DNA of 64,000 nt from Nonlabens agnitus. Its GTDB lineage: Bacteria > Bacteroidota > Bacteroidia > Flavobacteriales > Flavobacteriaceae. Made by a program: the position numbers and the translations under genes. Below the pieces are notes generated by a model, which was not told the origin of the DNA, did no database searches, and saw nothing but the letters and a program-made list of their open reading frames with translations. Numbering within the stretch: the stretch's first letter is position 1; the number at the start of each line of letters is the position of its first letter. The stretch is from the NCBI RefSeq assembly GCF_002994045.1, contig NZ_MQUC01000003.1, forward strand, positions 2,456,501-2,520,500. The letters run 5' to 3'. Positions 16,932 to 24,650 of the stretch are shown here, piece after piece.

Positions 16932-17222
16932 ATGACTAAAGCAGATATCGTATCAAAAATTTCAGATAAACTGGGAATGGAGAAGACCGAGGTGCAAGCA
17001 GCGGTTGAATCCTTTATGGATGAAGTGAAAGGATCCCTAGAGACTGGCGAGAACGTCTATTTACGTGGTTTTGGTAGCTTTATAGTGAAAACTAGAGCTG
17101 AAAAAACTGGCCGTAACATTTCCAAGAACACAACAATTAAAATACCCGCACACAACATACCAGCATTTAAACCTGCCAAAGTATTTGTTGAAGGTGTAAA
17201 ATCAAACGTAAAAGTAAAGTAA
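16932..17222 (+). CDS. HU/IHF family DNA-binding protein
   Basis: 96 residues. MTKADIVSKISDKLG opens the helical dimerisation part and GFGSFIVKTRAEKTGRN starts the DNA-clamping beta arm, with Pro-containing tip IPAHNIPAFKPAK. This is the HU/IHF-beta family that bends DNA and compacts the nucleoid. It is the first gene of a plus-strand run with a 30-residue basic protein and rng, divergent from mutY. Which chromosomal sites it prefers is unknown; it should be kept in mind as one possible abundant reader of the iterated palindrome, though HU usually lacks sequence specificity. Confidence 0.95.
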   Translation: MTKADIVSKISDKLGMEKTEVQAAVESFMDEVKGSLETGENVYLRGFGSFIVKTRAEKTGRNISKNTTIKIPAHNIPAFKPAKVFVEGVKSNVKVK

Positions 17223-17234
17223 AATATAAGAGAT

Positions 17235-17327
17235 ATGCCAAGCGGTAAAAAGAGAAAAAGACATAAGGTAGCGACCCACAAACGTAAAAAGCGTCGTCGC
17301 GCTAATCGTCACAAGAAGAAAAAGTAG
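17235..17327 (+). CDS. 30-residue highly basic small protein
   Basis: A tiny gene starting 12 bases after HU: MPSGKKRKRHKVATHKRKK opens it and the end is a run of four Lys. Of 30 residues, 18 are Lys or Arg and 3 or 4 are His. I recognise this sequence type as conserved between flavobacteria in the same place, so it is a real gene. Its composition suggests RNA or ribosome binding, but that is an inference and I do not know a named family. The stop codon lies inside the left arm of a perfect 12-bp terminator stem. Confidence 0.75.
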   Translation: MPSGKKRKRHKVATHKRKKRRRANRHKKKK

Positions 17328-17345
17328 TCTAGTACTACTTTTTCT
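17317..17345 (+). terminator. terminator overlapping the end of the small basic gene
   Basis: AGAAAAAGTAGT and ACTACTTTTTCT form a perfect 12-bp stem around CTAGT, followed by more T. The stop TAG at 17325-17327 is in the stem. Confidence 0.85.
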
Positions 17346-17475
17346 TTTTTTGTTCTTTGACATAGGGCTGCGTCGTACAGCTCGTTCGGGAGATGCACCT
17401 ATTAAAGGTGTGTCCAACTTAATGTATAATTTATCACGTCTATCTATCCATAGAGGTGATTAAACAATTGGAATC

Positions 17476-19020
17476 ATGGATAAAGAAATTATTATCCGTT
17501 CCGGTGCTACAAAAATTGATTATGCCCTAACTAAACAGGGAAGGCTAATTGAATTACATGCAGATGAGGATGAAAACAAGTTTGCGGTAAGCGATATTTT
17601 TATCGCCAAAACCCGCAAGGTATTATCCGGTCTTAACGCATCATTTGTTGATGTAGGATATGAAAAAGATGGTTTTTTACACTATCACGATCTAGGCCCA
17701 GGATACCTCACCCAACTTAAATTCACCAAACAAGTCATAAGCGGTAGACTCAAAAACTACGCTCTTAAAGACATAAAGATCGAGAAAGAACTCGAGAAAA
17801 GCGGCTCTATTACAGATGTCGTCGCTCCCAACCAACCTGTCCTTGTACAGGTAGTAAAAGAACCCATATCCACAAAAGGACCTCGCCTAAGTGCAGAGCT
17901 TTCCCTTCCTGGACGTTATGTCGTTCTAGTACCTTTCTCTGACCGAATCTCTATATCCCAGAAAATTGAGGATAGAGAAGAAAAGAGTAGACTTAAAAGA
18001 CTTGTAAAAAGTATTAAACCTGAAGGATTTGGTGTCATTGTGCGCACCGTTGCCAAAGGTAAATTAGTAGCAGAACTGGATCAGGATCTAACTAATCTAA
18101 TGACTCGCTGGGAAAACATGTGTAGCAAACTGCATAAAGCAAGCTACCCTACCAAAGTAATGTCAGAAGTTAGTCGCACCAATTCCCTCATGAGAGATGT
18201 CTTTAATGACAGCTACACATCCATTGTTGTGGATGACGAGGAAGTATGCAATGAAATCAAGGATTACCTAAAGACCATTGCTCCACATAAAGAAAATATC
18301 GTAAAATATCACAACCCACGCGTTCCCATATTTGAGAAATATGGAATCGAGCGTCAGATCAAGACCTCATTTGGCCGTACAGTCTCCATGAGTAAAGGCG
18401 CGTATCTCGTCATCGAGCATACTGAAGCCATGCACGTCATAGACGTCAACTCAGGAAACCGTTCCAACAAAGCAGACAGTCAAGAAGACACTGCGCTAGA
18501 AACCAACATGATCGCCGCGACTGAGATTGCGCGACAGTTGCGATTGCGCGATATGGGCGGTATCATCGTTGTCGATTTTATCGACATGCGCCAGGCAGGA
18601 AACCGCAAAAAGCTCTATGAGCACATGCGTGATGAAATGGCTGACGAGCGTGCCAAACACAAGATTTTACCCGTTTCAAAATTTGGTTTGATACAAATTA
18701 CACGCCAGCGCGTGCGTCAAGAAGTCAACATCAAAACCCGGGAAGAAAATCCAGATGGCAACGGCGATGGAGAGATACAAGCACCTATTCTCGTAATTCA
18801 AAAGATCACTGAAGAACTGGAACGCCACTTAAAAGCAGGAAAGAAAAAGATCACGCTACATGCGCATCCTTTCGTTGCCGCTTTTATAACTAAAGGATAC
18901 CCATCCGTTAGGTCAAAGTGGTTTGCAAAACACCGCAAGTGGATCAAGGTCATGCCTAGAGATGCCTACACCTATCTAGAATTTCATTTCACAGATAAAG
19001 ATGGTAAGGAATTGTCCTAA
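17476..19020 (+). CDS. rng: ribonuclease E/G family endoribonuclease
   Basis: 514 residues. An N-terminal S1-like RNA-binding segment (about 35-125, VLSGLNASFVDVGYEKDGFLH) is followed by the catalytic core with HVIDVNSGNRS near 322-332 and GGIIVVDFIDM near 363-373, supplying the two metal-binding Asp residues. Length fits RNase G rather than the much longer RNase E; there is no C-terminal degradosome scaffold. It matures rRNA and initiates mRNA decay. The 130-base leader (17346-17475) has a GCACCTATTAAAGGTGTG hairpin that might serve autoregulation. The last codons and the terminator are duplicated about 1.2 kb downstream. Confidence 0.93.
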   Translation: MDKEIIIRSGATKIDYALTKQGRLIELHADEDENKFAVSDIFIAKTRKVLSGLNASFVDVGYEKDGFLHYHDLGPGYLTQLKFTKQVISGRLKNYALKDIKIEKELEKSGSITDVVAPNQPVLVQVVKEPISTKGPRLSAELSLPGRYVVLVPFSDRISISQKIEDREEKSRLKRLVKSIKPEGFGVIVRTVAKGKLVAELDQDLTNLMTRWENMCSKLHKASYPTKVMSEVSRTNSLMRDVFNDSYTSIVVDDEEVCNEIKDYLKTIAPHKENIVKYHNPRVPIFEKYGIERQIKTSFGRTVSMSKGAYLVIEHTEAMHVIDVNSGNRSNKADSQEDTALETNMIAATEIARQLRLRDMGGIIVVDFIDMRQAGNRKKLYEHMRDEMADERAKHKILPVSKFGLIQITRQRVRQEVNIKTREENPDGNGDGEIQAPILVIQKITEELERHLKAGKKKITLHAHPFVAAFITKGYPSVRSKWFAKHRKWIKVMPRDAYTYLEFHFTDKDGKELS

Positions 19021-19071
19021 CGACTATTAAAACATAAAACGCCTACAGGCTAGACTTGTAGGCGTTTTTTT
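18977..19071 (+). repeat. direct repeat A: end of rng plus its terminator
   Basis: The last 14 codons of rng, the stop and the hairpin terminator recur almost unchanged at 20206-20298. Confidence 0.9.
19038..19071 (+). terminator. rng terminator
   Basis: AACGCCTACA pairs with TGTAGGCGTT across a 9-base loop, followed by T7. Confidence 0.9.
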
Positions 19072-19086
19072 GTGGGTGGTTTTTTT

Positions 19087-19102
19087 CGCTTTCGCGAAAG
19101 CG
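19087..19102. repeat. palindrome copy 8, exact, intergenic
   Basis: TTCGCTTTCGCGAAAGCG about 20 bases after the rng terminator stem. Confidence 0.95.
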
Positions 19103-19198
19103 TAAAACATTAATCATAAACACAAATACCAAGGTTGATCATAAAATATATCTTCTAGGCTATTTACGCAATGATGATTCATTAATAAGAATCACATG

Positions 19199-19447
19199 TT
19201 ATACCGCGACTTTTTCTGGAGCCCAAGAATTACACATCATTCCTGCTGTAGCTTTTTCTGAATGAGGACAAGATGGCTTCCCATAGCGAGCACAACTGGT
19301 GCAACCTCTATCATCTTCCATTTTTGCTTTTAAGCTAAAACTATGACACGTGTAATGTGCGTTCACAAAAACATCGTGCACACCACATTTGTGCTCGCTA
19401 CTTAAGTGCTCGCAGTTTCCGCAACTATTTCCTAATCTAATTGACAT
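19199..19447 (-). CDS. cysteine-rich small protein, probably metal-binding
   Basis: 82 residues with ten Cys, several in pairs: CGNC near 9-12, then CGVHDVF, YTC, CTSC near 49-52, SCPH and MMC. Spaced Cys and His of this kind suggest one or two zinc or iron-sulfur sites. No signal peptide, so cytoplasmic. The end, CNSWAPEKV, looks like a conserved tail I have seen in flavobacterial hypothetical proteins, but I have no family name. It is divergent from the following 116-residue gene, with which it shares an islet bounded by the duplicated rng end. Confidence 0.7.
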   Translation of the reverse strand: MSIRLGNSCGNCEHLSSEHKCGVHDVFVNAHYTCHSFSLKAKMEDDRGCTSCARYGKPSCPHSEKATAGMMCNSWAPEKVAV

Positions 19448-19602
19448 AATACGTTATTTTGGTTTCTTAAAGATACAGAATGACATCAATAAAAAAATCA
19501 TAATTTACTGAATGGCAGCTAATTATATTTAGAACAAATAAATATAATTGTTAAACTTCAGAAGAACTCTTGTTATTTTTATTTAGAACGGTTAAGGATA
19601 AC

Positions 19603-19610
19603 TATATTTG
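19603..19610 (+). promoter_or_regulatory. -7 box of the 116-residue gene
   Basis: TATATTTG, 17 bases before the ATG at 19628. Confidence 0.5.
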
Positions 19611-19627
19611 TAGAGTAATTAAGCCCT

Positions 19628-19978
19628 ATGAGTCAGACTCTTAAAACCTTAAGTCAAAATAAATCTGGACATCTTACCTACTGCAAGGAGAGCAAATGCT
19701 ACTTCTTGAATTTTTCGGTTCTTTCGTTCACCTTTTCTCACAGTGAATTCATAAAATTTAAAAATTATTTGAATGATGTACCTGTTAAGTACTGGAGTTC
19801 CTGTAAAGAAAATTATCACTTAAAACGTAAAATTCCTCTTCATACAAGACAACAAAACTTAATTTTGATGTTCAACCATCGGGAATTTATGGAACTCAAA
19901 AGTCTCGTTAATCACGAGAAGCCTCTAAAAGAACAACTCACTATCATGGATATTGATAGTCCTTTGATGTTGAACTAG
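19628..19978 (+). CDS. hypothetical protein, possibly DUF6686-like
   Basis: 116 residues. The start MSQTLKTLSQNKSGHLTYCKESKCYFLNFS, with a Cys pair and a beta-rich beginning, followed by F-S-H-S-E-F and later LILMFNHREFMELKSLV, gives two similar halves (F..HSEFIKFKNYL and FNHREFMELKSLV). That internal symmetry and the Cys pattern recall a flavobacterial family I know as DUF6686, with low certainty. It is soluble, without a signal. It shares the divergent region 19448-19627 with the Cys-rich gene, so the pair may respond to the same cue. Confidence 0.65.
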   Translation: MSQTLKTLSQNKSGHLTYCKESKCYFLNFSVLSFTFSHSEFIKFKNYLNDVPVKYWSSCKENYHLKRKIPLHTRQQNLILMFNHREFMELKSLVNHEKPLKEQLTIMDIDSPLMLN

Positions 19979-20205
19979 AAAGTTTGTCAACTATTTGTAA
20001 ATTGACATTATCAATACTCAGATTCTATTTATAAATAGATCACGGTGAGAAAATAAATTCGCATTCATATAGGCGATATTTAGTTTTAAGTACTCTTCTA
20101 TTTTTATTACACGATTTAATAGGAACAGAAGCCTGATTATACCAATTAAAGATTTTTACAATATCGATAGTTGATCATCGCTATAACTGCAGGCAATCAC
20201 ACCAT

Positions 20206-20298
20206 TAGAATTTCATTTCACAGATTAAAATAGTAAGAAATTGTCCTAACGAGCATTAAAACCATAAATCGCCTACAGGCCAGACTTGTAGGCGTTTT
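20206..20298 (+). repeat. direct repeat B: decayed copy of the rng end and terminator
   Basis: Matches 18977-19070 with roughly ten changes and one inserted base. The coding part reads LEFHFTD then a stop (GATTAA for GATAAA), so it is a non-coding remnant. The terminator stem CGCCTACA/TGTAGGCG is intact. Confidence 0.85.
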
Positions 20299-20361
20299 CT
20301 TTTAGTAATAGTTTCAATCTACCGCTTTACATCAAATTTTCAACTAAGCTTGAACGTAAAA

Positions 20362-20391
20362 AAGGTCTGAAACGAATATGCTACAGACCTT
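20362..20391 (-). terminator. terminator of the DUF2490 gene
   Basis: AAGGTCTG and CAGACCTT arms around 14 bases, followed on the minus strand by six T. Confidence 0.8.
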
Positions 20392-20414
20392 CTCATCTAA
20401 ACTAATCCAACTAT

Positions 20415-21113
20415 TTAAAAGGTATGGTGCATACTAAATTGTAATTGACCTTTTTGAAAACTATTTGTGGTTTGTTCCATCCAGCCTAACTGGAATCTTA
20501 TGGAATCATTTAAAGCATAACCCATTCCTAAGTAAGTACGATTACGGTCAAATAACTCTACCTCGCGACCACCACCTATAGAACGTTCACCGTTTATAAA
20601 TATCTCATTGTAAAGAGCGACGTAAAATGCATTCTTTTGTAAAGAGGGCTTATTCAAAGGAATATTTGCAAATAGGTTATAACGATATCTAGTTCTAAAA
20701 TCTTGATCTTCCACCCAGCGCTGCTCATAACGTAGTCTATGAGTTAGAAAGACCCTTTTTAAAATGGTATTGCTAAAAAGAGCTTCCTGGTAGATCCTGT
20801 TTTCTCCACTAGGGTTATCAATCTCGGTTCCAAATTCTCCTGAAGTCACGTTAGCATAACCAAATGTAAATTTGACATCTGAATCTGTAGGTGTGTATGT
20901 CACACCAGAACGTAAAAGTAGCTGTTCACGATCACCCAAACCTCGCCAGTCACGGTACTGGAAGTCTCCTTGTATTCCCCAATTAGAATTCTCAAAAGTG
21001 GTATTGTAAAAGTACATATACCAGGCTCCTAATTGATCATCAGCCGGAGATTGTGCCAGTCCAAAAATTGGGATTCCTAGAATGCTCAAAAATAATATGA
21101 GTCGTTTTTTCAT
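20415..21113 (-). CDS. DUF2490 outer-membrane beta-barrel protein
   Basis: 232 residues. Signal peptide about 1-20 (ending FGLAQ). The mature part is a run of alternating-residue amphipathic strands such as HRLRYEQRWVEDQDFRTRYRYNL and ends in Phe, as outer-membrane barrels do. The family DUF2490 is of unknown function. It lies 11 bases downstream of a periplasmic carbonic anhydrase, so the two are one unit; a role in bicarbonate or proton handling at the outer membrane is possible but not shown. Confidence 0.82.
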   Translation of the reverse strand: MKKRLILFLSILGIPIFGLAQSPADDQLGAWYMYFYNTTFENSNWGIQGDFQYRDWRGLGDREQLLLRSGVTYTPTDSDVKFTFGYANVTSGEFGTEIDNPSGENRIYQEALFSNTILKRVFLTHRLRYEQRWVEDQDFRTRYRYNLFANIPLNKPSLQKNAFYVALYNEIFINGERSIGGGREVELFDRNRTYLGMGYALNDSIRFQLGWMEQTTNSFQKGQLQFSMHHTF

Positions 21114-21124
21114 CTAACTTATTT

Positions 21125-21886
21125 TTAATCGTTGTATGCCATGTTTTTGAATTTAGGCAAGCTCGTGATGGTTTCTTCAATGAACTCTACTTTCCCAGAT
21201 TCAATGTTATAAACGGCACCTACAATGAGCAGCTCTCCAGACTCAAACCTACGGCTCAACAGTGGCTCAAGGTTACGTAATAGATTTACTTGTTCTACCA
21301 CGTTTGCGGTAACTGCGAGGTCCAATTCTTCAGAATCAGATAAATTAGCCTGCTTTGCCTTGATAGTTGCCGGCTTAATCGCATTGATTAAAGTTACCAC
21401 GTGTCCTGGTGGGTTTTCTGGAAGTTTCATGGCAGCATCTACAGCACCACAGCTTTGGTGACCAAGTACCACAATCAACTTTGTATTTAAAGCTACGCTG
21501 GCATACTCGATGGTACCGTAAGAAGCTTCAGCCATTACTTGTCCAGCAGTCCTTGTTATAAATAGATCACCTACACCTTGATCAAAAATAATCTCGTTAG
21601 GAACACGGCTATCTGCACAACCAATAATGGTTGCAAATGGCTTTTGACCCAGTTTTGTGTTTTTCAAATCTGCCTCAGTCTGTCGTGGGCTAATAGATTT
21701 ATTCTGGGCAAAGCGCTTGTTTCCATAGATTAGTTTTTTAAGTCCATAATAAGGATCAACGTAAGCACTATCACGATCTGCGAAATAGGCGTCTTTTTCA
21801 AGGTTAAGCAGTTTGTCCATTTTTGAAGTTTGAGCAGTAGCCAAACATGAGGCTAATACAATTCCAATACTCAGTATCTTTTTCAT
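21125..21886 (-). CDS. exported beta-class carbonic anhydrase
   Basis: 253 residues from the ATG at 21886; the longer frame from 21931 would bury the signal MKKILSIGIVLASCLATAQ. Zinc and catalytic residues are in CADSRVPNE (Cys 90, Asp 92, Arg 94) and GHQSCGAV (His 143, Cys 146), the full beta-CA set. It interconverts CO2 and bicarbonate, here in the periplasm or, given ASC in the signal, possibly as a lipoprotein anchored at Cys 14. Cotranscribed with the DUF2490 barrel. Confidence 0.92.
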   Translation of the reverse strand: MKKILSIGIVLASCLATAQTSKMDKLLNLEKDAYFADRDSAYVDPYYGLKKLIYGNKRFAQNKSISPRQTEADLKNTKLGQKPFATIIGCADSRVPNEIIFDQGVGDLFITRTAGQVMAEASYGTIEYASVALNTKLIVVLGHQSCGAVDAAMKLPENPPGHVVTLINAIKPATIKAKQANLSDSEELDLAVTANVVEQVNLLRNLEPLLSRRFESGELLIVGAVYNIESGKVEFIEETITSLPKFKNMAYND

Positions 21887-22187
21887 TTTGTTTAATTTTT
21901 TTAAAATATCATTCAACAAACATATACTCATAAAGATTATTTATAATAGTCATTAACTTATTTTTAATAGTGATACTATTAGTTTTACTTGTATTGCTAT
22001 TATTCAATAGGCATATTGCTATGGATATAGCTGATAAAATGTTATAAAACATCCCATTTTTGAAAAAGTAGCTCACAAGAAACTGCGAAATCTCAAGAGT
22101 AAAACTCTACATTGATCTATTCGCACCTATTGTCTATAAAGTCAATACCTATCTTACTATTTCTACAATCCGTAAATTTGTAGTGCA
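21887..22187. other. 301-base AT-rich gap, divergent promoter region
   Basis: No credible gene. Short AT repeats around 21990-22040 (CAATAGGCATATTGCTATGG) form a weak hairpin. The recX -7 box is at its right end. Confidence 0.6.
22173..22180 (+). promoter_or_regulatory. recX -7 box
   Basis: TAAATTTG ending 7 bases before the recX ATG, so the transcript would have almost no leader. Confidence 0.6.
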
Positions 22188-22670
22188 ATGCAAATGAAAC
22201 AAGAGTCTTTTACTGTAGAAGAGGCCACAAGAGCGGCCGAGCGTTTTTGCGCCTACCAGGAGCGTTGCCATCAGGATGTGGAGCGTAAGCTTAAAAAGAT
22301 GGGAATGATTCAGGATGCTATCGACCAGATCATACCGCATTTGTTGCAGCACAATTTTTTGAATGAAACTAGATTTGCAAAGGTGTTTGCTGGTGGGAAA
22401 TTCCGCATCAAGAAATGGGGTCGTGTGAGAATCGTGCGCGAGCTTAAGATGCGTGGCCTCAATAAAAAAACCATCGACATCGGGCTTGCAGAGATTCCTG
22501 AGGAGCAATACAGATTGACATTTGACACGCTTTCGCGAAAGCGAAACAACCAACTTACAGAAACTGATAAGTACAAACGCCGCAAGAAACTAGCAGATTA
22601 TCTACTCTATCGCGGTTGGGAATCACACCTGGTTTATGCCAAGGCAAAAGAGCTTATACCAGACGATTAA
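22188..22670 (+). CDS. recX: regulatory protein RecX
   Basis: 160 residues of three-helix repeats: AERFCAYQERCHQDVERKLKKMG near the start, then DQIIPHLLQHNFLNETRFAK, then KWGRVRIVRELKMRGL. This is the RecX fold that binds along RecA filaments and limits strand exchange. Start is ATG 22188 or 22194. The -7 box ends only 7 bases upstream. Residues around 115-119 (LSRKR) are an exact palindrome copy. It converges with the JmjC-like gene, the two stops overlapping by 4 bases. Confidence 0.88.
   Translation: MQMKQESFTVEEATRAAERFCAYQERCHQDVERKLKKMGMIQDAIDQIIPHLLQHNFLNETRFAKVFAGGKFRIKKWGRVRIVRELKMRGLNKKTIDIGLAEIPEEQYRLTFDTLSRKRNNQLTETDKYKRRKKLADYLLYRGWESHLVYAKAKELIPDD
22528..22543. repeat. palindrome copy 9, exact, in recX
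   Basis: Read in the LSRKR frame (TLSRKRN). Confidence 0.95.
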
Positions 22671-23530
22671 AGCCGATCGTTAGTGCGCGTAATAGCCTTT
22701 TCATTCTTATAATCGATCCAGTCCTGACCTTTCCAGCGGCGCATCAAATTATCGTAATGACGCATGATAAAAATGTTGTACAAAGCCTTGCTCAAATTCT
22801 TGATCTTACGTGGGTACGATCGCAAACTGATGGAGAATCCTGGTGTTAGGTAATGCATGTAGTGCCAGTAACCTTCTGGCATGTAGAGCATCTCACCATG
22901 ATTAAGATCGCATACAAATCCCTGCACTTTTTTGAGTGCTGGCCATTTTTCCAGATCTGGATTGCTAAAATCGATATCCTCACGAGTGATTAAGGCGTTG
23001 GGCACTTTATACATATATTTTGACTGGTCTGGTGCCATGATGATGCATCTCTTTTTCCCATGAAAATGGAAATGCAGGATGTTGGTAAAATCAATATCAT
23101 AGTGCATAAACACCTTTGAGTCTGTCCCGCCAAAGAACATCATAGGCAGTCCCTTGATCAACTTCATGCCCAGGTCTGGATATTTGAAATCGGTTTGCAG
23201 CTGTGGCACTTCTTTCATGATGTTATAAAGAAAGATCCTGAAGTTAGTCGGTCCTTTTTTGAGCAGGTCGATGTACTCAGACATCTTCATTTCGGCATGT
23301 GCCTGGTTAAAACCCTCATCGTGTTTTACCGGGCGATCATCGTACAACGGCACGGTCTTGTCGCCAGCAATTTGATTAATATATTCCAGATTCCACTTTT
23401 CATAAGCCGGCCATTCCTCAGTCAACCGCTCGATAACGACCGGCTTTTGTGGTTTTAGGTAATTCTTGACAAACTCTGCTTTAGACAGTGTTTTGTGTCG
23501 CGGTATTTGTGTGAGGTTTAATGAACTCAA
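22667..23530 (-). CDS. cupin-like JmjC-fold oxygenase
   Basis: 287 residues. The iron site HYD at 143-145 and YWH ending at His 223 (MPEGYWHYMHY) make the HxD...H triad of Fe(II)/2-oxoglutarate JmjC-type hydroxylases; the N-terminal KPVVIERLTEEWPAYEKW is the family's usual lead-in. Substrate unknown: relatives hydroxylate proteins or tRNA. The start is TTG at 23530 (TTGAGT, Met-Ser); no ATG is near. It follows bioB by 14 bases and may be the last gene of the biotin operon by position only. Confidence 0.8.
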   Translation of the reverse strand: MSSLNLTQIPRHKTLSKAEFVKNYLKPQKPVVIERLTEEWPAYEKWNLEYINQIAGDKTVPLYDDRPVKHDEGFNQAHAEMKMSEYIDLLKKGPTNFRIFLYNIMKEVPQLQTDFKYPDLGMKLIKGLPMMFFGGTDSKVFMHYDIDFTNILHFHFHGKKRCIIMAPDQSKYMYKVPNALITREDIDFSNPDLEKWPALKKVQGFVCDLNHGEMLYMPEGYWHYMHYLTPGFSISLRSYPRKIKNLSKALYNIFIMRHYDNLMRRWKGQDWIDYKNEKAITRTNDRL

Positions 23531-23544
23531 GTTACTGTGATAAT

Positions 23545-24648
23545 TTAGTTTGCTTTGGCAGCCTTGGCCATTTCCTTGGCTTGCTCGTTACGCTCAATCT
23601 TGTGATCTGGACGTGACCAACGTGGCTTTTCACCTTGATCTTTATACTTAGAATATTGCTCTTCTACCGTTTCTGGTTGTGCCTTTTTTACAAAAGGCTT
23701 CATCGGTTCCAATCCTAACATCTTGAACATTTCCATATCCTCGTTCACGTCTGGATTAGGCGTGGTGAGAAGTTTATCCCCAGCAAAAATTGAGTTAGCA
23801 CCCGCAAAGAAACACATGGCTTGTCCTTCACGGCTCATGCTCGTCCTACCGGCACTCAATCGCACTTGGGTTTGTGGCATCACAATTCTTGTAGTCGCCA
23901 CCATACGGATCATTTCCCAAATGGAAACTGGTTCTTGCTCTTCCAGAGGTGTTCCTTCAACAGCCACCAGTGCGTTGATAGGCGTACTTTCAGGCTGCGG
24001 ACTTAAACTCGCAAGTGCGACAAGCATTCCTGCGCGATCCTCTACATTTTCACCCATTCCGATGATTCCACCACTACAAACAGTGACGTTGGTCTTACGA
24101 ACGTTCCCTATGGTATCCAGACGATCCTGGTAACCACGAGTGGAAATTACTTCCTTGTAATATTCCTCGCTACTGTCAAGGTTGTGGTTGTAAGCGTACA
24201 AACCAGCCTCTGCAAGTCTGTGGGCTTGATTTTCTGTAATCATACCAAGTGTGCAGCACACTTCCATATCTAGTTTGTTGATGGTCCGTACCATTTCAAG
24301 AACTTGATCAAATTCAGGACCGTCCTTGACGTTTCTCCATGCTGCTCCCATACAAACTCTGGAACTACCGCTGGATTTGGCACGTAAGGCTTGCGCCTTG
24401 ACTTGACTTACAGACATTAGATCATTGCCTTCGATATCTGTATGATAGCGGGCTGCCTGTGGACAGTATCCACAATCTTCTGGACAACCACCAGTTTTTA
24501 TGGATAGCAAAGTAGAAACCTGCACCTGATTGGGATTATGATATTCCCTATGTACAGTAGCTGCATCATAAAGCAGTTCCATAATAGGTTTATTATATAT
24601 GGCTAGAACTTCTTCTTTAGTCCAGTCGTGTCGGGTATTTGTTAGCAT
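23545..24648 (-). CDS. bioB: biotin synthase
   Basis: 367 residues. The radical-SAM cysteines are in GGCPEDCGYCPQ (Cys 55, 59, 62), and GGIIGMGE and RLSAGRTSM are conserved substrate and Fe-S blocks. BioB inserts sulfur into dethiobiotin. A C-terminal tail rich in Lys/Ala/Glu (about 325-367) extends beyond the core, as in other flavobacteria. It starts 2 bases after the hydrolase stop, in the same operon as bioF, bioD and bioA. Confidence 0.97.
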   Translation of the reverse strand: MLTNTRHDWTKEEVLAIYNKPIMELLYDAATVHREYHNPNQVQVSTLLSIKTGGCPEDCGYCPQAARYHTDIEGNDLMSVSQVKAQALRAKSSGSSRVCMGAAWRNVKDGPEFDQVLEMVRTINKLDMEVCCTLGMITENQAHRLAEAGLYAYNHNLDSSEEYYKEVISTRGYQDRLDTIGNVRKTNVTVCSGGIIGMGENVEDRAGMLVALASLSPQPESTPINALVAVEGTPLEEQEPVSIWEMIRMVATTRIVMPQTQVRLSAGRTSMSREGQAMCFFAGANSIFAGDKLLTTPNPDVNEDMEMFKMLGLEPMKPFVKKAQPETVEEQYSKYKDQGEKPRWSRPDHKIERNEQAKEMAKAAKAN

Positions 24649-24650
24649 AG

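Larger units (their letters stand above)
19979..20414. other. 436-base gap holding a degenerate rng tail and two hairpins
   Basis: AT-rich DNA without a credible gene. It contains repeat copy B of the rng end and the terminator of the DUF2490 gene. Nothing else is evident between 19979 and 20195. Confidence 0.7.
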
